64,000 nucleotides of DNA from Bacteroidota bacterium (GCA_040388375.1 JAZKBU010000001.1:186001-250000), one strand, 5' to 3'; shown: positions 35,462 through 43,327, counted from the first letter of the stretch. Numbers and translations are program-made. The notes: a model not told the origin generated them from the letters alone.

Positions 35462-35490
35462 AAAAAAAAGATGCCTCTCAGCATCTTTAT
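35462..35490 (-). terminator. terminator of the AHSA1-domain gene
   Basis: Stem AAAGATGC / GCATCTTT with loop CTCTCA, followed by T run on the minus strand. Confidence 0.75.
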
Positions 35491-35519
35491 ATTATTTATG
35501 GTATATGTTCGTAATTTAA

Positions 35520-36002
35520 CTACAGCGCACGTTCTAATTTATCAAAACAAGAGTTCCACCCTTGTTTACAATCATCTGCCACTTCAATGGGTAAACCTTC
35601 ATGCTGCAGCTTCATTTTGGTTTTTCCATCCCATTCTTCAAATTCTACTGTTACCCTCAATTCTAAATCCCAATCTCCGGGCATTCCATAGTATGAAGCC
35701 GGGACTATATTTCCCTGCGCATCTGCAAAGCTGTCTGAATACACAATCTTTTTAAGAGGTACAATTTCTTTATAGGTACCTGTTGACCAAGTTACTTTTC
35801 CATCGGGGGCTTGCATGGAATTAAAGTATTTACCTCCAACTGTAAAATTAATGGTACTGTTTGGTGCGGTGTATTCTTCGGGACTAAACCATTTTTTAAG
35901 GCTTTCGGGTTCGCTCCATGCTTTCCATACGGCAGCAAGTGGACTATTGAAAGTCCTTTCAATGGTAATTGTCTTTTTGTTTTCTTTATTTAAATTTTCC
36001 AT
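35520..36002 (-). CDS. SRPBCC/AHSA1-domain protein
   Basis: 160 aa covering a full START-like fold of the AHSA1 type: TIERTFNSPLAAVWKAWSEP, LKKWFSPEEYTAP, and C-terminal GLPIEVADDCKQGWNSCFDK. These domains bind hydrophobic ligands; many bacterial members have unknown ligands. It lies in the distal part of the island, between a type 1-like palindrome (36135) and a type 2 palindrome (35426), with its own terminator. Confidence 0.85.
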   Translation of the reverse strand: MENLNKENKKTITIERTFNSPLAAVWKAWSEPESLKKWFSPEEYTAPNSTINFTVGGKYFNSMQAPDGKVTWSTGTYKEIVPLKKIVYSDSFADAQGNIVPASYYGMPGDWDLELRVTVEFEEWDGKTKMKLQHEGLPIEVADDCKQGWNSCFDKLERAL

Positions 36003-36134
36003 TGTTTTTATTCTTTAATAGTTACTATTTATAAAAGAATAAAATTCCGGATATTGAACATTAAAAGTGTATCAAAACTTTTGAAAAATTTTACAAAATT
36101 CACAGAATTGGTTTGTGTTAATTAAGTACTAATT

Positions 36135-36154
36135 GGAACCAGCAAAGTGGTTGC
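36135..36154. repeat. degenerate type 1 palindrome
   Basis: GGAACCAGCAAAGTGGTTGC, with AACCA/TGGTT arms. Starts like the other type 1 copies (TTGGAAC). Lies where a cassette boundary would be expected. Confidence 0.45.
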
Positions 36155-36158
36155 TATT

Positions 36159-36626
36159 TCAGTCATTTGCCAAGAACGCTTTCATTTCACTTGGTTTCGG
36201 ATAGTGTCCAAGTTGTCGCCTGATGAGAACAATTTCTCCTAAATGAAATGATAAATGAACGCTTACGTCCTGAATGGTTTTTAACTTTTTTTCTATGTCC
36301 TTGTCAGTTATTGATAGCTGACTTACTTCCATTTTTATTTGTTCAATTTGTGTATGAAACAAAGCTATTCTTTCCTTTAACAATTTCTCATCGGTCACAT
36401 TTTTCTCTTCTGCCCAGGTGTTAGCCTCTTGAATATCTACTGAGGCAATACCTTTTAGATTTTTTAATTGAAAGTCTTGCCAAATTGTTAAATGATTTAG
36501 TATTTGCCAGATGCTGCTTGGGGTACCGGAGCTTGTTTCGCTCGCTTGCGTTGTGCTTAAATTATTAAGCGCTTTAAAAGTGTCAAAAGAGTCTGAAAAC
36601 ACTTTATTAAATTCAATATTTATCAT
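36159..36626 (-). CDS. DinB/YfiT-family protein
   Basis: 155 aa, four-helix-bundle pattern. The N-terminal IEFNKVFSDSFDTFKALNNL is followed by SIWQILNHLTIWQDFQLK (metal-binding His region) and the C-terminal DVSVHLSFHLGEIVLIRRQL with a second His pair. DinB-like proteins include thiol-S-transferases using bacillithiol or similar thiols. Flanked on both sides by type 1 palindromes in place of attC sites. Confidence 0.82.
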   Translation of the reverse strand: MINIEFNKVFSDSFDTFKALNNLSTTQASETSSGTPSSIWQILNHLTIWQDFQLKNLKGIASVDIQEANTWAEEKNVTDEKLLKERIALFHTQIEQIKMEVSQLSITDKDIEKKLKTIQDVSVHLSFHLGEIVLIRRQLGHYPKPSEMKAFLAND

Positions 36627-36654
36627 GGCTGTTTTTGTTGGTAGTTATGTTTTG

Positions 36655-36683
36655 ATTGGCACGAGCATATGCTCGCTCCAGTG
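36655..36683. repeat. type 1 palindromic repeat truncating attC-11
   Basis: Contains a perfect 14-bp palindrome CGAGCATATGCTCG (36662-36675) within TTGGCACGAGC...GCTCGCTCCAG. It occupies the place of the R'' end of the neighbouring attC-like site. Confidence 0.75.
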
Positions 36684-36740
36684 TGGCTTTTGAAACCGAA
36701 AACTGTCTGCCAGCACTAACGCAAAACCCGTGTTAGTGTT
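36684..36740 (-). repeat. attC-11, truncated
   Basis: Read on the minus strand, it starts with R' CAACACTAAC. The spacer ACGGGTTTTGC leads to GTTAGTGCTGGCAGACAG, a stretch shared with the internal part of attC-3. CACTAAC and GTTAGTG form a 7-bp hairpin (36714-36720, 36732-36738). The far end is cut by the type 1 palindrome. Confidence 0.6.
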
Positions 36741-36743
36741 GTT

Positions 36744-37424
36744 TTATATTATGTTCTGCCGCCTGTTTCTACACTGATTGATTGTTTTGCTAAAATTGTC
36801 TTGAACGTCATTGCTATCGATGCTTGTCCATTGCATAATATTAAACTTGTCTTCATACATTGCTTTGCACTTGGCTAGGCTTTCAAAATGATTGTAATAA
36901 ATATTTTTGTTGTACTCACCAACCAGCCAATAGTAGTCAAAATGATAGGAGTGCACGCAATAGTCGAATTCAAAAAGTTTGATATGGTAAGGCGCGGGAT
37001 CTAATATATACCTGTTGTCTGCTCCAATAATTCTGTGCTGTTTGTGCTTGTTGTCTTTGGAATAATAAAAGGCAAAGTTATCAGCGGCAAGTTCTGCTAC
37101 AAAAACGTTCTTTGATTTTAAAGCAATGAATTCGTCAAGTAATTCGTAAAATTTCCAAAAGGCTTTTTCTTCATCATGGTTACAGCTCTCTAAAATCGCA
37201 AGCGTCCAATTATATTTTGAACCGAATTTATTTAGTTTCCATTTTGTCCAATAGTTGAAATATTGAAATGGAATTACACTTTCTTTTTGTGAATTTAAAT
37301 TAAAACTCCAAAGCATGTTGTCCAAATTGGAAAGCTTAATGTCTTTTCCAAAATACATAGAAGGTCTTGTCCTGATTTGTTGGGCAAGGTCAACTACTGA
37401 TAAATTTTTAAAGTCGTTATACAT
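36744..37424 (-). CDS. cassette gene: hypothetical protein (226 aa)
   Basis: Soluble, aromatic-rich protein. The N-terminus contains VDLAQQIRTRPSMYFGKDIK, a pattern resembling the IRxRPxMYxG stretch of several uncharacterised small proteins. Later segments are SHDEE-like acidic and FEFDYCVHSYHFDYYWLVG. No known family assigned. It is preceded by attC-10 and followed by attC-11. Confidence 0.65.
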   Translation of the reverse strand: MYNDFKNLSVVDLAQQIRTRPSMYFGKDIKLSNLDNMLWSFNLNSQKESVIPFQYFNYWTKWKLNKFGSKYNWTLAILESCNHDEEKAFWKFYELLDEFIALKSKNVFVAELAADNFAFYYSKDNKHKQHRIIGADNRYILDPAPYHIKLFEFDYCVHSYHFDYYWLVGEYNKNIYYNHFESLAKCKAMYEDKFNIMQWTSIDSNDVQDNFSKTINQCRNRRQNII

Positions 37425-37431
37425 TTTACTC

Positions 37432-37487
37432 TTGCTAATTGTGTCTTTGGGTCGTCCTTACAATGACCGCTCGTGTGTTAGTGGTTC
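37432..37487 (-). repeat. attC-10, short
   Basis: On the minus strand, R' AACCACTAAC (37477-37487 side), inner stem GGTC...GACC around a short loop, then a degenerate R'' AATTAGC. The R' TAA is also the stop codon of the upstream gene. The start of the same cassette (TTAGCGGTC at 38096 downward) pairs with this R' at 7 of 9 positions. Confidence 0.6.
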
Positions 37488-38047
37488 GCTGTTTCACTGT
37501 CATGTGCTTTACGACTGCCATTATTGTCTAAAAAACCGTCTGCGATTTGTGAAACTATTAAATAATTTACAGCCCACGCCTGATAAACTTCTTCTGCCCA
37601 TTTTTTTATAAGTTCAACACACTCATTTGCTGTTGTCGCCTTTATCAAATCTTTTGTAGTCATATTTCCCCTTTCGAACGGCTTCGGTGCAGTAAGACAA
37701 TCGTTGGGTCTGCTTAATTTATATTGGTTCAAATAGTCGCTAAGTAGAGGTGATTTTTTGTAGTCCCATTTTAGCTTTTTGTCAAGTATTAAATTCAGCC
37801 GTGTCAAGTGAAAATGGTTACTCCACCGTCCGTGAATTTCCGGGTGTTGCAAAGCGTGAGCGTCAACGCTTAAAAACCTAAACAGGTGATTTTCCGAATT
37901 ATTAAAGTCCAAAAGGTCGAGTCCATTATTGTAGTTATCCATACATTCAAATATGCCTCTCTGAAAGTCCGCACCACAAAATTGACACTTCCCTTTGTCG
38001 TAAAGTTCTATTCCATTTTTCGCTGCCTGGTCTATGAAATTTTGCAT
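37478..38047 (-). CDS. cassette gene: DUF5946-like protein
   Basis: 189 aa. A Cys-x2-Cys pair (KCQFCGADF, about 20-28), a later FLSVDAHALQHPEIHGRWSN (about 58-77) and NHFHLTRLNLIL resemble the DUF5946 family, whose function is unknown. The stop codon lies inside the R' box of its attC. Cassette leader is 49 bases from the boundary at 38096. Confidence 0.6.
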   Translation of the reverse strand: MQNFIDQAAKNGIELYDKGKCQFCGADFQRGIFECMDNYNNGLDLLDFNNSENHLFRFLSVDAHALQHPEIHGRWSNHFHLTRLNLILDKKLKWDYKKSPLLSDYLNQYKLSRPNDCLTAPKPFERGNMTTKDLIKATTANECVELIKKWAEEVYQAWAVNYLIVSQIADGFLDNNGSRKAHDSETANH

Positions 38048-38087
38048 TTTTCCTTTGTCTTTCTATGGTTGCTGTGTCTTATACAGT

Positions 38088-38200
38088 GACCGCTAACGTT
38101 CCGCTTTGTTGTAAAGATATGTAAATTTACGGCTAAGGAAAATAAAACCAGCCATTGCGCAGAAGGGAAGGTTGAATTGAGCCACTATTTTTTTACATTA
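38088..38200 (-). repeat. attC-9, R' end lost
   Basis: On the minus strand the R'' end reads AAAGCGGAACGTTAGCGGTC, matching the AAAACGTTAGCG form of attC-3 and attC-4. The R' end is missing; a type 1 palindrome occupies its place at 38201-38229. Confidence 0.6.
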
Positions 38201-38229
38201 CCGGAATGAGCGGACGCTCGCACCATCGG
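38201..38229. repeat. type 1 palindromic repeat truncating attC-9
   Basis: CCGGAATGAGCGGACGCTCG followed by CACCATCGG. GAGC and GCTC pair across GGAC. Lies six bases before the stop of the 382-aa gene. Confidence 0.7.
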
Positions 38230-38234
38230 TATTT

Positions 38235-39383
38235 TTAATCCTCATCTTCTAAATGTTCTTTTAGTTCTGTTTCGGTAAACAGTATTTTGTGATTTGGATT
38301 TTTAGGGTAGTTGTTTTGTTTGCTTTCATAAACTTCTCCTTCATCAATCGTCCAACAAATTTGATTATACTTAATGTGATTGTTTTTCCCCTCTTCTCCT
38401 TCGTTCCATCTATTTTTATACCTTGTCCAGGTATCATTTTCACAACATTCACATTCGCCAAAATAAACAGCTTTGTAACCACAAATTTCGCAATACGCTA
38501 CATTTATAAAATGCTTATCAATGTAACTGTAATCAATACTTTCAAAAGATTTTGGAAAATTATTTAATAGGTTTCCAAACCCTATAGTATTTTTTGAAAC
38601 ATATAATTTGTTGTCGGTCCAGCCTTGGTGATTAACTTTGGCTTTCCTGAATTCTATTGTCAAAAATTTATACCTTTCATTGGTGTCTAAATCTTCCAAT
38701 GAAGCGTGTTTTATTTCTTTCCACTGATAAAAATGGCTGTTATGGTTAAAGCCTAAATCCTCAACAGTAATTACCCCCCGATTTTCTAAATAGTGTTTTC
38801 TGCATGCCACATAATCCCAGCCTGAATTGTATCTTATTTTACCTGCTGCTCCACAAGTTTCACATATATATTCAGATTTTTTTTCATATTTCTCAATAAT
38901 ATCGTGAATGGCATCTCCGTATTTGCAATTCGTATAAAATTTGAGTGAAGCATATTTTTCTTTAATGCACGAAACTGTTTTATCCCAACCGTTATCGTTC
39001 AACTCTTTAATAAGTTCAATAGTTAAAGGATACCAACCTTCTGAAATCTGCAATTTAATTCCGTTTATATCTGCCAATTTTCTTAAATCAAATGCGTTTA
39101 TTTCATCATTAATAATAAAGTCGTCCAAACTTGTACAATGCTTATTGACAAACCGGGCATCTTTATAAAAATCCTCCTTTTGTTCGTTTTTTTCGGATAG
39201 GTTTTCAAGGGAGAATTGCTCAATCGTAGTTCCGTTGGCTTTGGCAATTCTGGACTGAATTTTATTAATTAAATCCTGGTGTTCGGATTTCTCTTTTGGC
39301 TTTAATTTATCCCAATTTAAAGTTACATATATAATAACGCATGAAATTAATAGTGCCAATATGATTGCTGTAGCCATTGTCAT
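38235..39383 (-). CDS. cassette gene: membrane-anchored zinc-ribbon-like protein
   Basis: 382 aa. N-terminal membrane helix (AIILALLISCVIIYVTLNW), then two Cys-rich modules: CETCGAAG...CRKH (about 190-215) and CEICGYKAVYFGECECCEN (about 300-320), each a likely zinc site. Between them are acidic/aromatic segments. No family recognised. It sits between type 1 palindromes at both ends, where attC-8 and attC-9 remnants lie. Confidence 0.6.
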   Translation of the reverse strand: MTMATAIILALLISCVIIYVTLNWDKLKPKEKSEHQDLINKIQSRIAKANGTTIEQFSLENLSEKNEQKEDFYKDARFVNKHCTSLDDFIINDEINAFDLRKLADINGIKLQISEGWYPLTIELIKELNDNGWDKTVSCIKEKYASLKFYTNCKYGDAIHDIIEKYEKKSEYICETCGAAGKIRYNSGWDYVACRKHYLENRGVITVEDLGFNHNSHFYQWKEIKHASLEDLDTNERYKFLTIEFRKAKVNHQGWTDNKLYVSKNTIGFGNLLNNFPKSFESIDYSYIDKHFINVAYCEICGYKAVYFGECECCENDTWTRYKNRWNEGEEGKNNHIKYNQICWTIDEGEVYESKQNNYPKNPNHKILFTETELKEHLEDED

Positions 39384-39402
39384 TTGTTTTTAAGGTTCAT
39401 GG

Positions 39403-39429
39403 TTGGAACGAGCGAATGCTCACACCAGC
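39403..39429. repeat. type 1 palindromic repeat truncating attC-8
   Basis: TTGGAACGAGCGAATGCTCA followed by CACCAGC. Adjoins the remaining R' half of attC-8. Confidence 0.75.
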
Positions 39430-39453
39430 AGGGCAAACCCCTTGTTAGTTGCC
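39430..39453 (-). repeat. attC-8, R' half only
   Basis: On the minus strand GGCAACTAACAAGGGG leads to TTTGCCC, like the R'-spacer-L' form of the other sites. Its R' pairs at 6 of 8 positions with the start of the same cassette (TTAGCTAC at 39729). The rest is replaced by a type 1 palindrome. The TAA of R' is the stop of the pseudogene. Confidence 0.6.
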
Positions 39454-39700
39454 TTTGTTTATTAATTTGTCAATTCGTCTTTTATTCTGTTGTTGCAATA
39501 AAGATGGATTTAAATTCATCAATATATTCACTATTATCATTGTTAAGCCTAATAACCATTCGGTTTTATAAAATTTAAATTGGATAATTTCTGGTTATAA
39601 AATTTTGTTTTTTTTAAGACTGAATTAACCACCATTCCAACAATAAATGAAATGAAATGAATGTTATTGCAATACTGAATGATAAATATTTATAAGTCAT
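39445..39700 (-). pseudogene. cassette pseudogene: small membrane protein with frameshifts
   Basis: Three overlapping frames join into one plausible small membrane protein. The ATG at 39700 opens MTYKYLSFSIAITFISFH. A second frame continues FIVGMVVNSVLKKTKFYNQK. A third frame gives KTEWLLGLTMIIVNILMN and ends QQNKRRIDKLINKGN in a stop within the attC-8 R' box. The first shift lies at three copies of the pentamer AAATG (plus strand 39645-39659), a slippage-prone tract. The second is near 39560. Two shifts make decay more likely than phase variation. Confidence 0.5.
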
Positions 39701-39721
39701 TTTTGTTGGTCTGCTTTGTCT

Positions 39722-39792
39722 GTAGCTAACTTACTTACCTGTTTAAACGAATATAATTATTCACCATACAAATCATCAAATGGACTTTTTAT
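39722..39792 (-). other. second integrase 3' end and attI-like remnant
   Basis: On the minus strand, 39792-39757 can be read as IKSPFDDLYGE and stop. This repeats the last eight residues of the island integrase (IKSPFDDL). The DNA matches the integrase end at 24 of 26 positions. Behind it, TAAACAGGTAAGTAAG joins TTAGCTAC, the start of a cassette. The layout integrase end, short spacer, G|TT boundary copies that of the main attI. Confidence 0.6.
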
Positions 39793-40249
39793 TCGATATT
39801 ATAAGTTGTTCGTGAGCAATCTCTAGTGTATCAACTGCTACTTCATTGCCATCAGATTTTAAATCGGTGCTTGTTATTTTTGTTGGCCATGCATTATTTA
39901 ATTGCCATTGCATTGTTGCGTTACCAGTTTCATCTAATAGTTTTATTAAAACCGTTCGCCTTTTAATCGTATTCATCATTATTTCATTATGCCAATTCCA
40001 AAAGGTATTGTCATTTACAAATACACCTCTTTTCATAGTTATATTACCGTATTTAGCTATTCCCGGCATTTTTTCTGTGGAGAAAAGTGGGCTATTACTT
40101 TTACGATATTCAATAATTTGGTTTTCAACATCCATTCCAGAAACTTCTTGAAATGCAACACCTTTCATTTCTGTTCCAAGGTCTACTTCAAATCTAAATT
40201 TTGGCATTGGCCATGTTGCGTCTTCTCCGCTTCCATCATCTGTTCTCAT
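39776..40249 (-). CDS. cassette gene: contractile-injection/phage tail tube protein (gp19-like)
   Basis: 157 aa, the normal length of T4 gp19/Pvc1-like tube proteins. Motifs are KFRFEVDLGTEMKGVAFQEV with SGMDVENQIIEYR (N-terminal strand and loop), KYGNITMKRGVFVNDNTFWN, and the C-terminal DTLEIAHEQL. Such proteins stack into the inner tube of phage tails and extracellular contractile injection systems. No sheath, baseplate or spike gene is nearby, so here it is orphan cargo. Its last residues (NKKSI) are read out of frame from a remnant integrase end, so the 3' end is a fusion. It starts 44 bases after the attC-6 boundary. Confidence 0.82.
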   Translation of the reverse strand: MRTDDGSGEDATWPMPKFRFEVDLGTEMKGVAFQEVSGMDVENQIIEYRKSNSPLFSTEKMPGIAKYGNITMKRGVFVNDNTFWNWHNEIMMNTIKRRTVLIKLLDETGNATMQWQLNNAWPTKITSTDLKSDGNEVAVDTLEIAHEQLIISNKKSI

Positions 40250-40284
40250 ATTTTTTAGTTAAGATTAATCTATTTTTTAATAAT

Positions 40285-40420
40285 TACCGCTAACACCTCG
40301 CGAGCAGAACTCGTTGCGGCTTGACAACTGCGTTTTCTCCATTAGCATAAAACGAAAATAGTAAAAAAGCGCATAACTAACGGAAACTTAGCAATGAGTT
40401 TTGCTCGCTGTTAGCAGTTC
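40285..40420 (-). repeat. attC-6
   Basis: Minus strand: R' GAACTGCTAAC (40410-40420), stem AGCGAGCAAAACTCATTGC, a terminal region of about 70 nt, then the return strand GCAACGAGTTCTGCTCGCG with a 4-nt bulge GAGG, and R'' TGTTAGCGGTAA. The arms form a long imperfect hairpin with an asymmetric internal loop next to the R boxes, as in integron attC sites. Confidence 0.8.
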
Positions 40421-40425
40421 GTTAC

Positions 40426-41064
40426 TTATATTTTTTGTCCTCCCGATTTAATTTGTATAAAGTCTTCATATTTGGTAAAATACTCTAGTCCTAAAACTAA
40501 TAGCATCGAGCTTATAATATATACTTTCTGTACTATTGCTGATAAACCCAAATAGCCTAAGCCATAAACGGAAAAGAAAAAGTAATAAGTCAATAAGCAA
40601 ATAATACAACAGAATTTAAGAAAATGAAGTTTTGACTTTAGGACAAATACAGTAATAGTAAATAAACCAATCAATGTTAAAATGATTGATACTACCCCCA
40701 AGTCATGCAAGGGTGTTGCGATTAAGAAAATAAATATTATGTTGGTAACGCCTATAATTTTTAGAATATTAGCCCATTGTTTTGAAGATATCTTTTTTGA
40801 CATATTGATAAAAAAAATGCCATAACCAACCGAGTGGAATGCCATTCCAATAGTTGCCCAAATCCTACCAAGGTTTTCTGAGCCATTTATGGCTTTTGTT
40901 GAAAACAAATTGCTAATGAAATTTTTTGACCAGTCAAACCCTATGGAATTTTTGTCAAGCAATGAGCCACCCGGATAAAATAAGGTTGCTATTATTATCA
41001 GAATAATGGAAATTAATAAACTTATTAAAACTGAATATTTCTTAATCATTTGCTTAATTGTCAA
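40426..41064 (-). CDS. cassette gene: polytopic membrane protein (DUF998-like)
   Basis: 212 aa with six predicted membrane helices. The first (VLISLLISIILIIIATLFY) leads into PGGSLLDKNSIGFDWSKNFI and a SNLFS motif, resembling DUF998-type proteins. TTG start at 41064; an ATG at 41049 is an alternative. Its 5' boundary box is missing: a type 2 palindrome stands 17 bases upstream. Followed by attC-6. Confidence 0.65.
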   Translation of the reverse strand: MTIKQMIKKYSVLISLLISIILIIIATLFYPGGSLLDKNSIGFDWSKNFISNLFSTKAINGSENLGRIWATIGMAFHSVGYGIFFINMSKKISSKQWANILKIIGVTNIIFIFLIATPLHDLGVVSIILTLIGLFTITVFVLKSKLHFLKFCCIICLLTYYFFFSVYGLGYLGLSAIVQKVYIISSMLLVLGLEYFTKYEDFIQIKSGGQKI

Positions 41065-41070
41065 ACTTTC

Positions 41071-41110
41071 TACACATACTCACTCGCAAGATGCGAGCGA
41101 GTGCAGGGAT
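41071..41110. repeat. type 2 palindromic repeat truncating attC-5
   Basis: ACTCACTCGCAAGATGCGAG then CGAGTGCAGGGA. Core hairpin CTCGCA-AGA-TGCGAG (41083-41097). It replaces the R'' end of attC-5. Confidence 0.75.
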
Positions 41111-41191
41111 TTGCGATAGGCGAGCTTTTCATCACAAATGTTCATTCGAAACACTTCAGCCCCCCTATTGCCAAACCGATGTTAGCGGGTC
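41104..41191 (-). repeat. attC-5, R'' end lost
   Basis: Minus strand R' ACGACCCGCTAAC (41181-41193 side), spacer AT, L' CGGTTTGGCAATAGG, then internal sequence with TTCGAA and ACATTTGTG shared with attC-3, and a return arm CCTATCGCAAA. The R'' box is gone. Confidence 0.7.
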
Positions 41192-41198
41192 GTTGTTT

Positions 41199-41819
41199 TT
41201 ATTTCTTTGTCAGTTTATATCTTAAATGAGTTGTCAAGTCTGACGGTATTATTTCTTCAATTTGTATGTCATATTTATCTTTGCCAATACCCTCAAAGAG
41301 TCGGATACCGCTTCCTAAAAAAACAGGTGCAATGTGTATAAAAAACTCGTCCACAAGTCCCGCATTTAGAAACTGTTGAATAGTGTTGGCACCACCTTGT
41401 ATTCTTATATCCTTTCCTTTTGCTGATTGTCTTGCTTTATCCAAGGCATTTTCTATTCCATCATTTATGAAGTAAAAAGTTGTCGTCCCTTCTTGAACCC
41501 AAGGCTCTCTCTTTTCGTGTGTCAATACATAAACGTCTGCTTTATATAGGTCATTGGGCCAACTGGCTTCGCCTTCCTCAAACATTCGTTTCCCCATAAT
41601 GAATGCTCCTGTTCGTGCGATTGTCTCTCTAATGTATTTTCCGTCAGCTCCATCTTCTGTTCCTCCTTCAAACCCTAAGTATTCCCAAAAAGCTTTTTGA
41701 TTAAACATCCACGAATGAATTTGTCCTGAAACTCCACCCATAGGATTTTGAGGACTTCTGTTGTCGCCTGCAAAAAATCCGTCAAGAGATATTCCGCTGT
41801 CAAAGATTATTTTGCTCAT
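41199..41819 (-). CDS. cassette gene: dihydrofolate reductase/RibD C-terminal family protein
   Basis: 206 aa. N-terminal SLDGFFAGDNRSPQNP strand-loop, GAFIMGKRMFEEGEASWPND (NADPH-binding part), and KGKDIRIQGGANTIQQFLNA. These are hallmarks of the RibD-C/DHFR-like family of NADPH reductases with varied or unknown substrates. It begins 65 bases after the attC-4 boundary and is followed by attC-5. DHFR-fold genes are also familiar cargo of clinical integrons, though those trimethoprim-resistance enzymes belong to other subfamilies. Confidence 0.88.
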   Translation of the reverse strand: MSKIIFDSGISLDGFFAGDNRSPQNPMGGVSGQIHSWMFNQKAFWEYLGFEGGTEDGADGKYIRETIARTGAFIMGKRMFEEGEASWPNDLYKADVYVLTHEKREPWVQEGTTTFYFINDGIENALDKARQSAKGKDIRIQGGANTIQQFLNAGLVDEFFIHIAPVFLGSGIRLFEGIGKDKYDIQIEEIIPSDLTTHLRYKLTKK

Positions 41820-41877
41820 ATTTTCTACTATTTTTTAGTTTAATTGTTGTGTTGTTTGGACTGTCGTTTTACAATAC

Positions 41878-42014
41878 GCGCTAACGTTTTGCGGGTTTAA
41901 GAAGTTGGCGATTTCGAAGCACAAACTTTCAGCCTGCAATAAAATTTGATTGAAAAACCGAACTTCATTTAACCACTGAGCCACCAATTTCTTAAACCCG
42001 CTGTTAGCGGTATC
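41878..42014 (-). repeat. attC-4
   Basis: Minus strand: R' GATACCGCTAAC, one-base spacer A, L' GCGGGTTTAAGAAATTGG, about 60 nt terminal part, return arm CCAACTTCTTAAACCCGC, spacer AAAAC, R'' GTTAGCGC. Arms pair over 18 positions with one mismatch. R' pairs with its own cassette start (TTAGCGGTAACT at 43334 downward) at 11 of 12 positions. Confidence 0.9.
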
Positions 42015-43320
42015 TTTTTAGTTTTATGTATAATACAATGTTCAATATAACGCTAATTAAAAACAGCATATATTTTATTACTTTATAGATAATGTCCAAA
42101 TTAAATTTTGGTTCATCGGCATATAAATTTGTCTTAGGTTGGATGGATGTACTATTTATTGAAACCGATAAAGTGTCATTTGAGAGGATTCCATTTATGT
42201 CAAGTGGCATTAATTTGGGGGAAGAGCATCTGGAAAAATTCCCTATACCAAGTTGTCCTGACGGATTGTCTCCAAATGTAAATATCTTGCCTAAAGAATC
42301 AACTGCAATAGATTGAAAGCACCCGCCTCCGATGTCAATAATATTTTTTAGCGATTTTATGAATACAGGGTTTGAGTGGCTAATAGTGTCTCCTGTTCCT
42401 AACATGCCGTAATGATTTTTTCCCCATCCCCAAACATTTTTGTTTTCATCAATGGCAAGTGAATGCCAACTTCCGCAAGCTATTTTTGTAAATTTAGGTA
42501 AGCCCTTTAACAGTGTTGGCTTGTTATAAAATTTTCTAGTTTCTTCTTGGAACTGAAATGCTGGGTCGGAACCCCAGACCCAGATATCTCCATTATAATC
42601 TAAAGCAACAGAGTGATGCCAACCAACTGCTATTTCTTTAATTTTTGGAATGCCTTCAACTTTAATTGCATACCGTTGAAACTCCTCTCCCTTTTTTCCA
42701 AGTTCATTAAAAGTATTTCCACCCCATCCCCACACAGAACCGTCTTTTTTTAGAGCCAAAGTGTGATACCCAACTGATGCAATACTAACAACATGACTTA
42801 ATACTGAAATTTCTGAATTTGAAATTTGCATAACTTCTACTGGCCATGAACTATGTTCTCTTGATCCATTTCCCAGTTCAGCGAAATAGTTATGTCCCCA
42901 ACACCAAACCGTACCGTCTTTTTTTAACCCAGCCGTATGCAAATGCCCACCTTCAACAGCAATAAAACCTGTATGATTTGGTAATTTCTGTGGCGTTAAC
43001 TGGTCGTTCACTGATGGACAACCAAGCTGTCCGTAATTATTTCTGCCCCATAAGAATAAAGTTCCATTTTTGTTAAGTGCAATACTATGGTCGTAGCCAC
43101 GTGATATAGCAACAATGTCACTTAGATTTTTTACTTTTTTTGGAATAGGTGAATTTTCAAGAGTACTGTCTCCTAACTGTCCGAAATTATTTCTTCCAAT
43201 TGTCCAAACGTTTCCTTGTTTGTCTAAAATTAATGCGTGTCCGTTTCCTCCGTCCAGTATTTGTCCTGAAACGGTTAATGAAGAAATTGTCAATATTAGA
43301 ATCGTGATAGTCTGTCTCAT
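42004..43320 (-). CDS. cassette gene: RCC1-repeat protein
   Basis: 438 aa. Start ATG at 43320 is chosen because the cassette boundary lies at 43334, so the longer frame (from 43371) would cross it. Signal peptide (MRQTITILILTISSLTVSGQ), then about seven RCC1 beta-propeller repeats (HALILDKQGNVWTIGRNNFG, LFLWGRNNYGQLG, VWCWGHNYFAELG, VWGWGGNTFNELG, IWVWGSDP, VWGWGKNHYGMLG, IFTFGDNPSGQLG), then a C-terminal membrane helix. Probably a periplasmic or surface propeller with a protein-binding role. The TAA stop lies inside the R' box GCTAAC of attC-4. Confidence 0.9.
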   Translation of the reverse strand: MRQTITILILTISSLTVSGQILDGGNGHALILDKQGNVWTIGRNNFGQLGDSTLENSPIPKKVKNLSDIVAISRGYDHSIALNKNGTLFLWGRNNYGQLGCPSVNDQLTPQKLPNHTGFIAVEGGHLHTAGLKKDGTVWCWGHNYFAELGNGSREHSSWPVEVMQISNSEISVLSHVVSIASVGYHTLALKKDGSVWGWGGNTFNELGKKGEEFQRYAIKVEGIPKIKEIAVGWHHSVALDYNGDIWVWGSDPAFQFQEETRKFYNKPTLLKGLPKFTKIACGSWHSLAIDENKNVWGWGKNHYGMLGTGDTISHSNPVFIKSLKNIIDIGGGCFQSIAVDSLGKIFTFGDNPSGQLGIGNFSRCSSPKLMPLDINGILSNDTLSVSINSTSIQPKTNLYADEPKFNLDIIYKVIKYMLFLISVILNIVLYIKLKRYR

Positions 43321-43327
43321 ATAGTTA

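Noticed and set aside
35408-35755. 115-aa plus-strand frame
   Set aside because: Overlaps the AHSA1-domain gene, a terminator and a palindrome; no domain features.
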